Source: Clitoria ternatea
Taxonomy: Eukaryota > Streptophyta > Magnoliopsida > Fabales > Fabaceae
Direction: 5' to 3'
NCBI GenBank assembly: GCA_037962975.1
Contig: CM075672.1
Location: 57,730,501 to 57,794,500 of the forward strand
Length of the DNA: 64,000 bases
Positions within the stretch are counted from its first letter, which is position 1, and every line of letters begins with the position of its first letter. Shown in pieces: positions 12,829-24,543 of this stretch. The notes beneath the pieces are model-generated. The model was not told where the DNA came from. It searched no databases and was given only the letters and a program-made list of their open reading frames with translations. The translations under genes and the position numbers were made by a program.

Positions 12829-13168
12829 TGTTGTATTATTGATAATGATGATTGTATCTATGGCTGGTTCTTTGTATGTGATAGTATTAGTTCCCACCAG
12901 AAATGCTGCACCTTCCAAATGCTAGTTTGACGGCGTGTAGCTCTTGCAACTTTTGCGTATTTGTCTCTTTTTGGTGAACCGCCTATAAGCATCTTATGCT
13001 CTATTTATAGGCTTAGGTTAGACCTAATTTATTCTATCCAAAGAGTGAGCTCCTTACTCATTCTGAATGATTTAGGCCCAACAGCTTTATTTTAGTCCAA
13101 GTAAAATAAAAAAAATATTTTTTGATGGACTTATTCTATGTGTGTGACCCTATAAGTAAAATACTCAG
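12829..13168 (-). repeat. Ty1/copia LTR remnant, promoter-side half
   Basis: On the minus strand this continues the LTR segment at 38354-39151 once R2 and one copy of its CTCAG duplication are removed. A clear TATA box (CTATAAATAG, minus strand) is at 13001-13010, so the LTR promoter fires leftwards. The left boundary at TGTTG (12829) is tentative, because no matching target duplication is visible. It is most likely a solo LTR or a truncated copy. Confidence 0.6.
13164..13168. other. Target-site duplication of R2, left copy
   Basis: CTCAG directly precedes TGTAACACCC and is repeated at 38354-38358 after the closing TGTTACA of R2. The match over 25 kb defines both ends of R2. Confidence 0.9.
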
Positions 13169-16100
13169 TGTAACACCCTAAATTTTAAAAATGAAGGATT
13201 AATTGAGGAGATAAATATTAAATAATTATATTTAGGAACTGTTTATGATTTATTGGAACCGGAAAAGCTGAAAATGAGCCCGGTTGAAATATGGGTGTCA
13301 GACCGAGTATCCCCGATTGGGATGATATTGGTCAGAGCTGTTAAGAAAAATATTGGGAATCCGATGGTATATTCAGAATAATTTTTGGATATGGTATTAA
13401 GCCCAAATAATGACCTTGTTTATCATAAAATGATGAATATTTAATGGGGAATTAAAAAATAAAGCCAAATAGCCTATTTTTCCCTTCTTATTTTCGTCAT
13501 CCTTTTTGTCTCCCATAACTTGTACTTTACTTTTTCTTCTTCTACACCCTTCTCCTTCACTTCTTTTTCTACTTCTCTCCAAAAAGTGGGGGCTTTATCC
13601 TCTCTCATTTTTATGCTTGAAGAAAGCTTGGAGGAGCTTGGAGCTTGAAGTCTCATCTTTCCTTCTCCTCATTTTTGTGTGGATTTTTCCTCTCTTGGAA
13701 AAGTCTCTCACTTCTCCTCTTGAGGTAAAATCTTTCTGTTCCTCAAGAGTATGAACTATGGGTCATTGAGTTTTGTGTTGGGAGAGTGATTTGAAGAATG
13801 TTGTTGGGTTTTAATGAAAACCCTAACCCAAAGATTTTTGGGAAATGTGAGATATGAGTGAAGAAGCATTTATTGTGTTAAATAACTATTTTTGGTAAGG
13901 TAAAATGATGTTATAAATGGTGAATGACCATTAATAAAGCTTAATGGTTGTTAGGAACCATTAATATGGGAACCCGGTAATGGGTTTGGCATTGAATGTG
14001 CATAATAATAAATACAGACGCCTAAACCGTGGTGGTTGTGGTGGAACGAATGAAATAAATGGAACTTGAGAGTTAAGATGCCAGAAGTCACTAAGTAAAT
14101 AAATATGAACATTAGGCCGATGTGGTTGAATGAGAAATTGATTGTGTGATATATTGTGATGTAGGAAATAACCCCTGCTATGTGGCGGAACCTTCTGACC
14201 GTAGTGATTACTACTTCTTTTGAGGTAAGAGGGGGTAACTTTTCTAAATGCATGATTTCATACATTCTTGATGTGAAAATATATGTATGTGATTGTGCTT
14301 GTTCAATTACCTGTGTGGACGATGTGATCATTACATGATTGGAGTGCATTTAGAATGATTAATGTTATATGGCATGCATTTGGATGATAAATATGTTATT
14401 GTATTGAATTGAGCCAGAGTCAATGACCCGGTGTGGGATCAGCTACTAGAGTTAGTAGATGGCTGAGGCTTTTTACCGATACTGTGTGTATCTGGCGTAA
14501 ATATCTGGTATCCCAGTGTGAGGGAAGACCAATTTTAATGTTTGATATTGTATTTGTTGAGTCTGTACTGTATACAGAACAGGTGAAGCTATATCCGTAC
14601 TTTGGTACCGGTATAGAGACCGGATCAGATATTATGTTGAAAGTACTGATGAAATGTGCTAAGATGGTTTGAGACCATGTTTGAATTAAAATCAATGATG
14701 TGAAATATTCAAATGTTGTATATGTCATTGCCACTAACTACCGATGTGTGAGGATTCCTAAGAAAATTGTAAAGACTGAGACTGTTGAAATCCACTAATT
14801 AGTGGTAGTGAATGGATGATTGATTGAGTGGCATTTAGGATGCAAAGTGTGAGAATGCATTGATTGGCATTTGCATCCATGGCATATCATTCGCTGCTTA
14901 TATGGAATGTTAGGGGTTCTAATAGGCAGGCCCAGTAGGAGGACGGCCTAGTGCACGAGTATATTGTTATTGTTCCCTAGTGATTCAGGGAATCACGAAG
15001 CTTCCCTTAGTTTGGTGATGAGGCACTCTATGTGGCAGGCCCAGTAGGAGGGCGACTCTATGATGAGCAGTTACCTCGGTGTCCGACGGGGTACGACTCC
15101 CTTGATGTGCGTTCGGGGGAGGCCCGTAGCACTTTGGCAAGTACGGCGATGATGTTAATCCACAGTCACGGGGTGACTAGTGCTACAGATGGGCGAGAGC
15201 GGTTTGGTACCAGTAAAAGATAATGTTGATCATGCATAAAATTGAATATAAGTGTACACATTTTACTACTATAGTAGGGCCATAGTAGCATGCCTATGCT
15301 TGTCCCATAATTGATTATGTTGTTTTCCCACAGTCGGATCCGCAATTGAAAGTAATTCCGTTGTGTATATGCATTAGCTTTAAGAGCATTTGCATATAGC
15401 CGAGATATGCCTAGTTAATAGTCGAAATGGCGATGGATGATTGTTGAAGAGAGAAAGTAAACCGAGGTACTAACATTAAATATGTGATAATTATTAAAAA
15501 TATAAGGACAAGTATATACGATATTGCCTTGTGAATATGTGTATTTAGATATGTACTGTACTGAGTTGGAATGATGAACTATGTGTGTAGTGTTATCCTG
15601 AACTTGAATGTAATGCACACATGTATAATTCTCATTATAACGTATGACTTTGATTCATTTGGATTATGTTACTCACCTCCCTATTGCTATTTTTAAGGTT
15701 AATGTAGGTGAGATGAATCCTACTCTTTTTGGAGGTCGAGTATTGGAAGAAGGTAAATATGAAGGGAAATGTGTGTGAGCCCTGGCCGACATATGTATAT
15801 TCATTTTGTATGGCATACGGTGTGTGTATGCTTATTTAGAAATTAATTTGATAACGTTTGATTTTGGGAGGTCATGTAGGAAAATTAGACCGGATGTGTA
15901 TGGCTAATTTTCATTAATGACCTTGATAATGTATGGATGATATTATTATTATTTATGAAAATATATTTCTATTGTTAAACAAACCGATGTGGTATCTTTC
16001 ATCCTCTTTTTGGTAAATATTTTAATCACTCTTGAAAATTATTTTTATCTTCTACTTTTCCCTTGGGACGGTCTCAAGTCGGATCGTTCGAGGTGCACTC

Positions 16101-16257
16101 TGATGCCGTTCTCATATCTTCATATATGAGATCGGTTATTTAATAATCCAAGGAAAATTACTCACTATTTTATATATCGTATTCCTTCTACTTCTAATTA
16201 TTTTAAATCATGAAAAATTAACCCCTGTTTTCGAAAAATCGAATTTGGGGTGTTACA
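13169..16257 (+). repeat. R2 5' LTR, 3089 bp
   Basis: It opens TGTAACACCC and closes GGGGTGTTACA, perfect inverted ends. A pyrimidine-rich tract is at 13480-13720. An internal near-tandem pair starting GGCAGGCCCAGTAGGAGG lies at 14925 and 15035. The block ACTCACCTCC...TTTTTAAG is at 15671-15697. Open frames here on the minus strand (13951-14349, 14420-14734) recur in the other LTR but show no domain. Confidence 0.93.
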
Positions 16258-16260
16258 ACC

Positions 16261-16272
16261 TGGTATCAGAGC
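16261..16272 (+). other. R2 primer binding site (initiator-Met tRNA)
   Basis: TGGTATCAGAGC lies 3 bases after the 5' LTR. The leader then runs to the gag start at 16501. Confidence 0.93.
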
Positions 16273-16500
16273 ATTGATTGCTCATTGGTGAATTAGATGT
16301 TGTTGAAGTGTGATTATCACTTAATGTTGACATGTTAATATTATGCCTGGCCAGGCATTTCCTTTCCATACTTACCTTCAGATTATGAATATATTATGAT
16401 GATATTTATATTGATGATAGTTGTTGATGATTGGTATATATATTAGGGAAAGAAACACAAGGTTTCTGATTATGTTTGTGTTGTGTGTATAGAGTAATCT

Positions 16501-17626
16501 ATGGTGAATAAGCGTACTATTGATGCAGCCACTATAGCTGAAGCCTTCAATCGATTTGTTGATATCTTAGAACGACAACATCCCGCTGGTAAGCCAAATC
16601 ATGGTCTTGACCGATTTCTTAAGCGAAAGCCTTTCAAATTTCATGGGGGCTATGAACCAGAAGATGCTTATGTTTGGATCCATGACTTAGAATGAATATT
16701 TGCAAGTATGGAATGTACTAAAGCTCAGAAAGTCAAATATGCAGTGTTTATGATCTGAGATAAAGCTGAATCTTGGTGGATTCTCACTCATGGGCCTATG
16801 ATTGCTGCTCACACTCCTTTGGATTGGGAGAATTTTAAGGTGGAGTTTCATAGGAAATATTTTCCTAAGAGCTATAAGAAAAAGAAGGAACTTGAGTTTA
16901 TGGAGCTCAAACAAGGAAGTATGTCAGTGGAGGAATATGCTTCAAAATTTGAAGAATTGTGTGTGTTTTACCCTCCTTTCCAATAGGAAGGTACCGAGGC
17001 GTCAAAATGCGTTAAATTTGAGAACGGACTACACCAAGAGATTAAGAAGGCGATTTGTCATCAGGAGATTAGGAGCTTTCTTACTCTTGTGAATAAATGT
17101 AGAATCTTTGAGGAGAACGATATGGTGCCTAAGAGTTAAGCTGGGCATGACTAAAGATTGAAGGGTCAATCCCCTAGCTTCAAGAAGAGGGGTGATTTCA
17201 AGAAAAATAGACAAATTGTGTGTGGTTCCTCTTCTTTTAGAGGTGGACGAGGTGGTGGAAGACATGGTGCAAGTGGTGGCCGAGGTGATGGCCAAGGACT
17301 TTGTTGTTTCCGGTGTGGCGGAAATCATTTAGCCCCATGAAGAAACGGTGGTGTGCTATAGATGCAACCAATCGGGGCACATTCGTCCCGATTGTCCTTT
17401 GAATGCCACGGACGTGATGGTTCATATTGATGGAAACTGGGGTGGCTATGGTGCTTTCAGAGGCTGTGGTCGTGGAAACGAAAATGGCGGCCGCAATGGT
17501 TGTCAAAATGGAAATGGCAACGGCAATGGTGGCAATGGTCGTGGTAATGGGAACGGCCGAGGTAATGGCAATGGTGGCCGGAATGGTCCTAATCATGGTG
17601 CTAACCAACCAACTACGGGATGAGTA
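16501..17626 (+). pseudogene. R2 gag, many stops and a frameshift
   Basis: It starts at ATG 16501 (MVNKRTIDAATIAEAFNRF). The gag domain includes FLKRKPFKFHGGYEPEDAY and LEFMELKQGSMSVEEYASKF. In-frame stops fall at 16693 and about 16757 (both CGA to TGA), at 16984 (CAG to TAG) and near 17140. A frameshift lies between the two knuckles: CFRCGGNHLAP is in one frame, and CYRCNQSGHIRPDC resumes in another from 17348. The second knuckle is intact. A Gly/Asn-rich low-complexity stretch (about 17440-17610, repeats of GNGNG) follows. This tail is absent from R1 and is lineage-specific or an expansion of a GGC-AAT repeat. Confidence 0.85.
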
Positions 17627-17935
17627 TTCGCTGTGACCGGTGAAGAAGCAACTTAAGCCGATAACCTAGTTGAAAGTAAGTGTGAAATACTCAGAAATTC
17701 TGTGCATGTTATATATGATTCGGGTACGACTCATTCTTTTAAATCCAAGGATTGTGTGCGGCGATTGAGATTGCCGGTATGCCTAATGAAAAATGCCCTT
17801 GTGGTTACTACCCCAACCAGTGCTTGTCTCAGGACGGTTAACCAATATGATAATGTCGTTATCCTCCTAGAGGGAAGGAAGTTTGTTACTTCTTTCATTT
17901 GCCTACCTATGAAGGGTGTGTAGATCATTCTAGGT
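17627..17935 (+). pseudogene. R2 aspartic protease region
   Basis: The active site reads IYDSGTTHSF (about 17710), with Thr in place of the usual Ala. It is followed by CVRRLRLPVCLMKNALVVTT. Stops lie upstream at 17621-17623 and about 17653, and at about 17921 (a TAG after MKGV). The neighbouring GMDWL-like block also has Trp changed to a stop (ATGGATTAG). The region is non-functional. Confidence 0.8.
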
Positions 17936-18811
17936 ATGGATTAGCTCTCTGCCAATAAAATCTTGGTTGATTGTCGATAACGGACTGTCATTTTCCCTTC
18001 TTCTGATGTGGGAAAATTCTATGTGCAAGGTATAACTCAACTTTGCATACTATTGTCTCTTGCTGATGGGACAAATGGTCCTGATCCCTTAAATATTCCC
18101 ATTGTGTTTGAATTTCTGGATGTATGACCTGACGAGGTACCTAGTTTACTTCCTCCACGTGAGGTGGAGTTTTCTATTAATCTTGTTCTGGGAGCGAAAC
18201 CTGTTTCCCGAGCGCCATATCGGATGTCTCCTATGGAATTAACAAAGTTGAAGAGACAAGTTGAAGGATTATTAGAACGATAGTTTATTCGCCCAAGTAC
18301 GTCTCCTTGGGGTGCGCCTGTTTTATTGGTGAAAAAGAAGGATGGAAGTATGAGGTTATGTGTGGACTATCGATAACTTAACAAGTTGACCATTAAGAAC
18401 CAATATCCCCTACCTTGCATTGACGATCTTTTGGGTCAATTATGGGATGTCGTTGTGTTCTCAAAGATTGATTTACGTTCCGGATATCACCAAATTTAGG
18501 TAAAGACCGGAGATATCCCAAAGACTGCTTTCAGAACTCGATATGGGCACTACGAGTATGTAGTGATGCCATTCAGGGTGACAAATGCCCCTGCGATATT
18601 CATGGATTACATGAATCGTATCTTTCATGGGTATCTTGATCGATTCATGGTGGTGTTTATAGACGACATTCTTGTATATTCCAAGAGTCATGAAGAACAT
18701 GAAGAACATCTTCACCTTGTATTGAATATCCTTCGAGAAAAGGAGTTGTATGCGAAGCTTTCCAAGTATGAATTTTGGTTATCCAAGGTCCAAGGAGGGT
18801 GTGGCGGTTAA
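17936..18811 (+). pseudogene. R2 reverse transcriptase
   Basis: Recognisable blocks are [44 protein letters not shown] and the catalytic [20 protein letters not shown] (about 18648-18707). Stops replace Gln or Arg at several positions, for example LNKLTIKN preceded by CGATAA and YHQI followed by TAG. Near 18795 the sequence jumps from LSKV to the equivalent of EGVAVNPSK. About 25 bases that would encode the LGHVIS block are deleted, and the frame shifts. Confidence 0.85.
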
Positions 18812-19540
18812 TCCATCTAAGATTAAAGTTGTGCTGGCTTAGGAAAGACCGACATCTGTGACCGAAGTAAGGAGTTTTCTTGGTCTTGCCAATTATTACT
18901 AGAGATTTATTAAAGGATTTTCCCGATTGGCTTTGCCGTTGACGAAGCTAACCCGTAAGAATCAACCATTTGTGTGGAGTCTTGATTGTGAATGGAGTTT
19001 ATAAGAGTTGAAAGTTAGACTCACTTATGCTCCGGTGTTGGCTTTGCCGGACTTATTCAATGATTTCGTGGTGTACTGTAACGCTTTTAAGCTTGGTCTT
19101 GGTTGTGTGTTGATGCAAAAAGAACATGTGATAGCCTATGCATCAAGACAGTTGCAACCACATGAGGTTAACTACCCCACACATGATCTGGAATTGGTGG
19201 CGGTAGTGTTTGCGTTGAAGTTATGGCGGCATTATTTGTATGGCTTTAAGTTTGTGGTCTTTAGTGATCATAAGAGTCTCAAATATTTATTTGATCAGAA
19301 GGAACTTAATATGCGCCAACGATGATGGATGGAGTTTTTAAAAGATTATAAGTTCGAATTAAGGTATGATTCCAGAAAGACAAATGTGGTGAGTCAGAAA
19401 TCGTTGCACGTTTTTGCTATGATGGTGAAAGAGATGGAGCTCATTGAGCAATTTTGGAATTTAAACGTGGGTGTAGAAATATATACCTCGAAAAAGATGT
19501 CTCTTGAGGTGTTGATGGTAGCAAATGTATTCATTTAGAC
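18812..19540 (+). pseudogene. R2 RT connection and RNase H
   Basis: It reads RPTSVTEVRSFLGLANYY, then [16 protein letters not shown], then RNase H. The first catalytic Asp is changed: [14 protein letters not shown] stands where YCDAS is usual. [20 protein letters not shown] and [20 protein letters not shown] are preserved. A four-codon deletion removes the ADAL residues before SQKS, including another conserved Asp. Stops include TAG at 18898-18900, TAA at about 19001, and TGA at 19323-19325 (CGA). RNase H would be inactive even without the stops. Confidence 0.82.
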
Positions 19541-20993
19541 CGTGAAGCTACAACAACCGAAAGATGAGTATTTGATCGAGATGAAAGAAGCTCAAGCTAA
19601 TGGGAAAAATTCATTTTTGACAGAAGGCCATGATGGCATTTGGCGTGTGAAAGGTCAGATTTATGTTTCATCTGGTGGTGATATAAAAAGGTTAGTACTT
19701 GAAGAAGCTCACAAGAATGTGTTGAGTATACATCCTAGTGCCACAAAAATGTATCAAGATTTGAAGAAGAATTTCTGGTGGCCCGGTATGAAGCGAGATA
19801 TGGCTAATTGTGTAGCCTCTTGCATTATTTATCAAAAGGTAAAGGTTGAACATCAGAAACCATCTGGTTATCTGAGTCCCCTCAATATTCTGGTGTGGAA
19901 ATAGGACGACATTGCTATGGACTTTGTTTCTGGATTGCCCATAACACGTACTGGAAATGATGCTATATGGGTAATTGTAGATCGGCTGACGAAGTGTGCT
20001 CACTTCTTGCCCATGAATATGAAGAGTTCATTGGAGAAATTAGCCTGGCTGTACATAAAGGAGATCGTTAGACTACATGGTGTACCTTTGAGTATTGTGT
20101 TGGATCACGACCCGTGATTCACTTCCTGATTTTGGGGAAGCTTGCATGAGGTAATGGGTTCCAAGTTGAAGCTTAGTTCGGCATATCATCCACAAACGGA
20201 TGGACAATCCGAGCGGACAATTCAAAGCCTTGAAGATTTATTACGGGCTTGTGTGTTGGAGCACGGTGGTTGTTGGGAAAGATTCCTACCACTAATTGAA
20301 TTTACATATAACAATAGTTATCATAACACTATTGGTATGGCTCCCTATGAAGCGTTGTATGGCCGAAAATGTAGAACTCCGTTGTGTTGGCTTGAAACCG
20401 GAGAGAGTTTAGCTTTGGGGCTGGAGTTAATTGTAGAGACGAATGAACAAATCAAGATGATACAAGCAAGGATAAAAATTACCCAAGATCGGCAGAAGAG
20501 TTATTATGATAAGAGGCAGAAGCCACTTGAGTTTCAAGTTGGCGATCATGTATTTTTAAGAGTATCAAGAGATAAGGGCATTGGAAGAGCTTTAAAGAGT
20601 AAGAAGTTAAACCTGAGGTTCATTGGACCATATAAGGTTTTAGAGCGGATTGGCGATGTTGCATATCGGATTGCACTTCCTCCGCACCTGTCTAATTTAC
20701 ACAACGTGTTCCATGTGTCTCAATTGAGGAAATATGTCCATGATCCCCTACATATAATTCCTATGGACGATGTTAATGTACGGGATGATTTGTCCATTCC
20801 TCCTATTTCTGTTCGCATTGTCGAACGCTCTGTGAAGAAACTACGTAACAAATTGGTACCCTTGGTAAAAGTCAGTTGGAAGCATGGGAATGTGGAGACG
20901 TTCATATGGGAACGTGAGGACGATGTAAGAGCACGGTACCCCTATGTGTTCGAATCTGGTATGTTAAATTTCAGGGATGAAATTTCTTTTTAG
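19541..20993 (+). pseudogene. R2 integrase with chromodomain-like tail
   Basis: HHCC region: EEAHKNVLSIHPSATKMYQD followed by CIIYQK, where the third metal ligand Cys has become Tyr. The core has AMDFVSGLP, then a damaged second block (VLDHDP followed by TGA, then TGA again before FWGSL), and QTDGQSERTIQSLEDLLRAC with its Glu. From 20142 to 20993 a 283-residue frame is open through the GPY/F module (LNLRFIGPYKVLERIG) and the chromodomain-like tail (IVERSVKKLRNKLVPLVKVS through WEREDDVRARYPYVF). It ends RDEISF, just before the polypurine tract. Confidence 0.88.
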
Positions 20994-21004
20994 GTGGGGT
21001 GGAT
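20994..21004 (+). other. R2 polypurine tract
   Basis: AGGTGGGGTGGAT borders the TGTAACACCC that opens the 3' LTR at 21005. Confidence 0.8.
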
Positions 21005-23265
21005 TGTAACACCCTAAATTTTAAAAATGAAGGATTAATTGAGGAGATAAATATTAAATAATTATATTTAGGTTATTTAATGTTCCAAAATATTGGGAAT
21101 AAATGAACTAAGATTTTTGGGAATTGTTTATGATTTATTAGAACCGGAAAAGGTGAAAATGAGCCCGGTTGAAATATGGGTGTCGGACCGAGTATCCCCG
21201 ATTGGGATGATATTTGTCAGGGCTGTTAAGAAAAATATTGGGAATCTGATGGTATATTTGGAATAATTTTTGGATATGGTATTAAACCCAAACAATGATC
21301 CTGTTTATCATAAAACAATGAATATTTAATGGGGAATTAAAAAATAAAGCCAAATGGCCTATTTTTCCCTTCTTATTTCCGTCAGCCTTTTTGTCTCCCA
21401 TAACTTGTACTTCACTTTTTCTTCTTCTACACCCTTCTCCTTCACTTCTTATACTTGTCTCTAAAAAACCCTAAGCAAAAAATGGTGGCTTTATCCTCTC
21501 TTATTTTCGTGCTTGAAGAAAGCTTGGAGGAGCTTGGAGCTTGAAGTCTCATCTTTCCTTCTCCTTATTTTCGTGTGGATTTCTCCTCTCTTGAAAAACT
21601 CTCTCATTTCTCCTCTTATGGTAAGATCTTGCTGTTCCTCAAGAGTATGAACTATGGGTCTTTGAGTTTTGTGTTGGGAGAGTGATTTGAAGAATGTTGT
21701 TGGGTTTTAATGAAAACCCTAACCCAAAGATTTGTGGGAAATATGAGATATGAGTGAAGAAGCATTTATTGTGTTAAATAACTATTTTTGGTAAGGTAAA
21801 ATGATGTTATAAATGGTGAATGGCCATTAATGAAGCTTAATGGTTATTGGGAACCATTAATATGGGAACCCGGTAATGGGTTTGGCATTGAATGTGCATA
21901 ATAATAAATGCAGACGCCTAAACTGTGGTGGTTGTGGTGGAACGAATGAAATAAATGGAACTTGAGGGTTAAGATGCCGGAAGTCACTAAGTAAAGAAAT
22001 ATGAACGTTAGGCCGATGTGGTTGAATGAGAAATTGATTGTGTGATATATTGTGATGTAGGAAATAACCCCAACTACGTGGCGGAACCTTCTGACCGTAG
22101 TGATTACTACTTCTCTTGAGGTTAGAGGGGGTAGCTTTTCTAAATGCATGATTTCATCCATTCTTGATGTGAAAATATGTGTATGTGATTGTGCTTGTTT
22201 TATTACCTGTGTGGACAATGTGATGATTCCATGATTGGAGTGTATTTAGAATGATTGATGTTATATGGCATGCATTTGGATGATAAATTTGTTATTGTAC
22301 TGAATTGAGCCGGATTCAATGAACTGGTGTGGGATCAGCTGCTGGAGATAGTAGATGGCTGAGGCTTTATGCCGGTACTGTATGTATCCGGTATAATTAT
22401 CCGGTATCACAGTCTGAGGGAAGACCGATTTTAATGTCTGATATTGTATTTGTTGAGTCTGTATTGTATACAGAACGGGTGAAGCTATATCCGTACTTGG
22501 GTATCGGTATAGAGACCGGATCAGATATTGTGTTGAAAATACTGATGAAATGTGCTAAGATGGTTTGAGACCATGTTTGAATTAAAATAAATGATGTGAA
22601 ATATTCAAATATTGTATATGTGATTGCCACTAACTACCGATGTGTGAGGATTCCTATGAAAATTGTAAAGACCGAGAATGTTGAAATCCACTAAGTGGTG
22701 GTAGTGAATGGATGATTGATTGAGTGGCATTTAGGATGCACAGTGTGAGAATGCATTGATTGGTATTTGCATCTATGGCATATCATTCGCTGCTTATATG
22801 GAATGTTAGGGGTTCCAATAGGCAGGCCCAGTGGGAGGGCGGCCCAGTGCACGGGTATATTGTTATTGTTCCCTAGTGATTCGGAGAATCAAGAAGCTGC
22901 CCTTAGTTTGGTGACGAGGCACCCTATGTGGCAGGCCCAGTGGGAGGGCGGCTCTGTGATGAGTAGTTACCTCGGTGTCTGATGGGTCAGGCTCCCTTGA
23001 TGTGTGTTCGGGGGAGGCCCGTAGCACTTTGGCAAGTACGGCCATGATGTTAGTTCGTAGTCACGGGGTGACTAGAGCTACAAATGGGTGAGAGCGGTTT
23101 GGTACCAGTAAAAGATAATGTTGATTATGCATGAAATTGAATATAAGTGTACACATTTTACTACTGCAATAGGGGCATAGTAGAACGCCTATGCTTGTCC
23201 CACAATTGATTATATTGCTTTCCCACAGTCGGATCCACACTTGAAAGTAATTTTGTTGTGCATAT
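21005..23265 (+). repeat. R2 3' LTR, left part
   Basis: It matches 13169-15360 of the 5' LTR and breaks off at CATAT (23261-23265), the target duplication of R3. It keeps the full U3-like start, about 50 bases longer than in the 5' LTR, and the paired GGCAGGCCCAGTGGGAGG repeats near 22823 and 22931. Confidence 0.93.
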
Positions 23266-24543
23266 TGTAACACCCTAATTTTTAATAAATAAATAAACCC
23301 AAAAACAGGGAAAATTTTTTCCACAAAACGACCACTGGTCAATCGGCATAGAAAAGAAGAGGAAGGCAAGGGAAATGAAAGAACATTCATACGCATAGCA
23401 CTCGGCGGAAGGGACAAGGCTTGAACCGACCCATTCGGTTCAACGAAATACATCAGCACCTGGGCGAAATCCATGACAACGCGGACTCGCTCAAGCGAAA
23501 CCCAACACCCGCATCCACTCGCTTCAACGCGATCCCACACGCTTGGGCGAAGCAGCCCTAGTCGCTCGGCCGAGGCACGATTCGCCTAAGCGATGCCAAC
23601 ACAAAAGTCTTCCCAACCCACACTCGCTGAAGCGAGTACCTTGCTCGCTGGAGCGAGGAGCCACACTCGGCTAAGCAGACGCTCGGGATCCAGAGTTATC
23701 CTTCAACTCATTCACTCAGAAAATGGAAGCTAACTCACTCGGCATCCCACAACTGATCACTCGGAAATCAGGTAGTTAAGTCCCACTCAGACTTATTAAA
23801 AACTCAACCGCTCAGGTTACAGATCCTTGCTCACTCGGATTATAAACATCTTACACTCAGAATCCATTCCACTCTAAGCCACTACACTAACTTCTCTCTC
23901 AGAAGAGGATCGCTCAGGGTTTTTACTCGGGAATACGAACTCTTCCTCACTCGGGTTTTACTTATATTTCTCACTCGGTAATGACCGCTCTCATTAACAC
24001 CCGGGGATTCTCTCATTAGATCTTACGCAATATAGGTTCATCCAAGGTATTTTACTCAGAATTCATTGAAGTATCATCATTCGAACAAGAAGGCATAGCC
24101 ATTTGCAGCCCCACTCGGAGTCGACTCCCCAATTACGTCTACTCGGAAATCATTAACTGAGCTATAATCTAGCCATCTACACCTCTCAGTCTACCCAAAC
24201 ACAAACCACTCGTATACAACATATATGTACATACATAATCATGCACTCAGAATACACATTACTTAACATCATTCATTCCTCAGCACCTGTTATCAACGTG
24301 AACTATATACGTATAAAAACATGCACTCGGGTCACAATAGCTCAAATTACTTATATATATATATATTCATATTCATTACATCACACTGTTATTATGAGCT
24401 GGCCAAGGCTACAACTGATGAAACATGACAAATACAAAATAAGCACTCAACGATCGGAGTGCACCTCACTCAGACCTGAGACCTTATCATCACTTTAGAG
24501 TCCAACCTGCACACACTGAAAAATGGTGTAGGGGGTGAGCTTT
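23266..24543 (-). repeat. R3 3' LTR, outer part
   Basis: It matches 34422-35702 of the other R3 LTR. It contains palindromes of the TCGC..GCGA type (about 23480-23690), an array of CACTCGG (23690-24180), an AT run (about 24353) and the acceptor-like block (24516-24539, minus strand). It is interrupted by R4 after GCTTT. Confidence 0.92.

Noticed and set aside
17237..17636. Frames on both strands rich in Thr/Ile or Met/Ala
   Set aside because: They are shadows of the GGC-AAT-rich tail of R2 gag in other frames.
23061..23540. Minus-strand frame of 159 residues
   Set aside because: It crosses the R3/R2 junction at 23266, so it joins two unrelated sequences. Its R3 part recurs at 34346-34696 in the other LTR.
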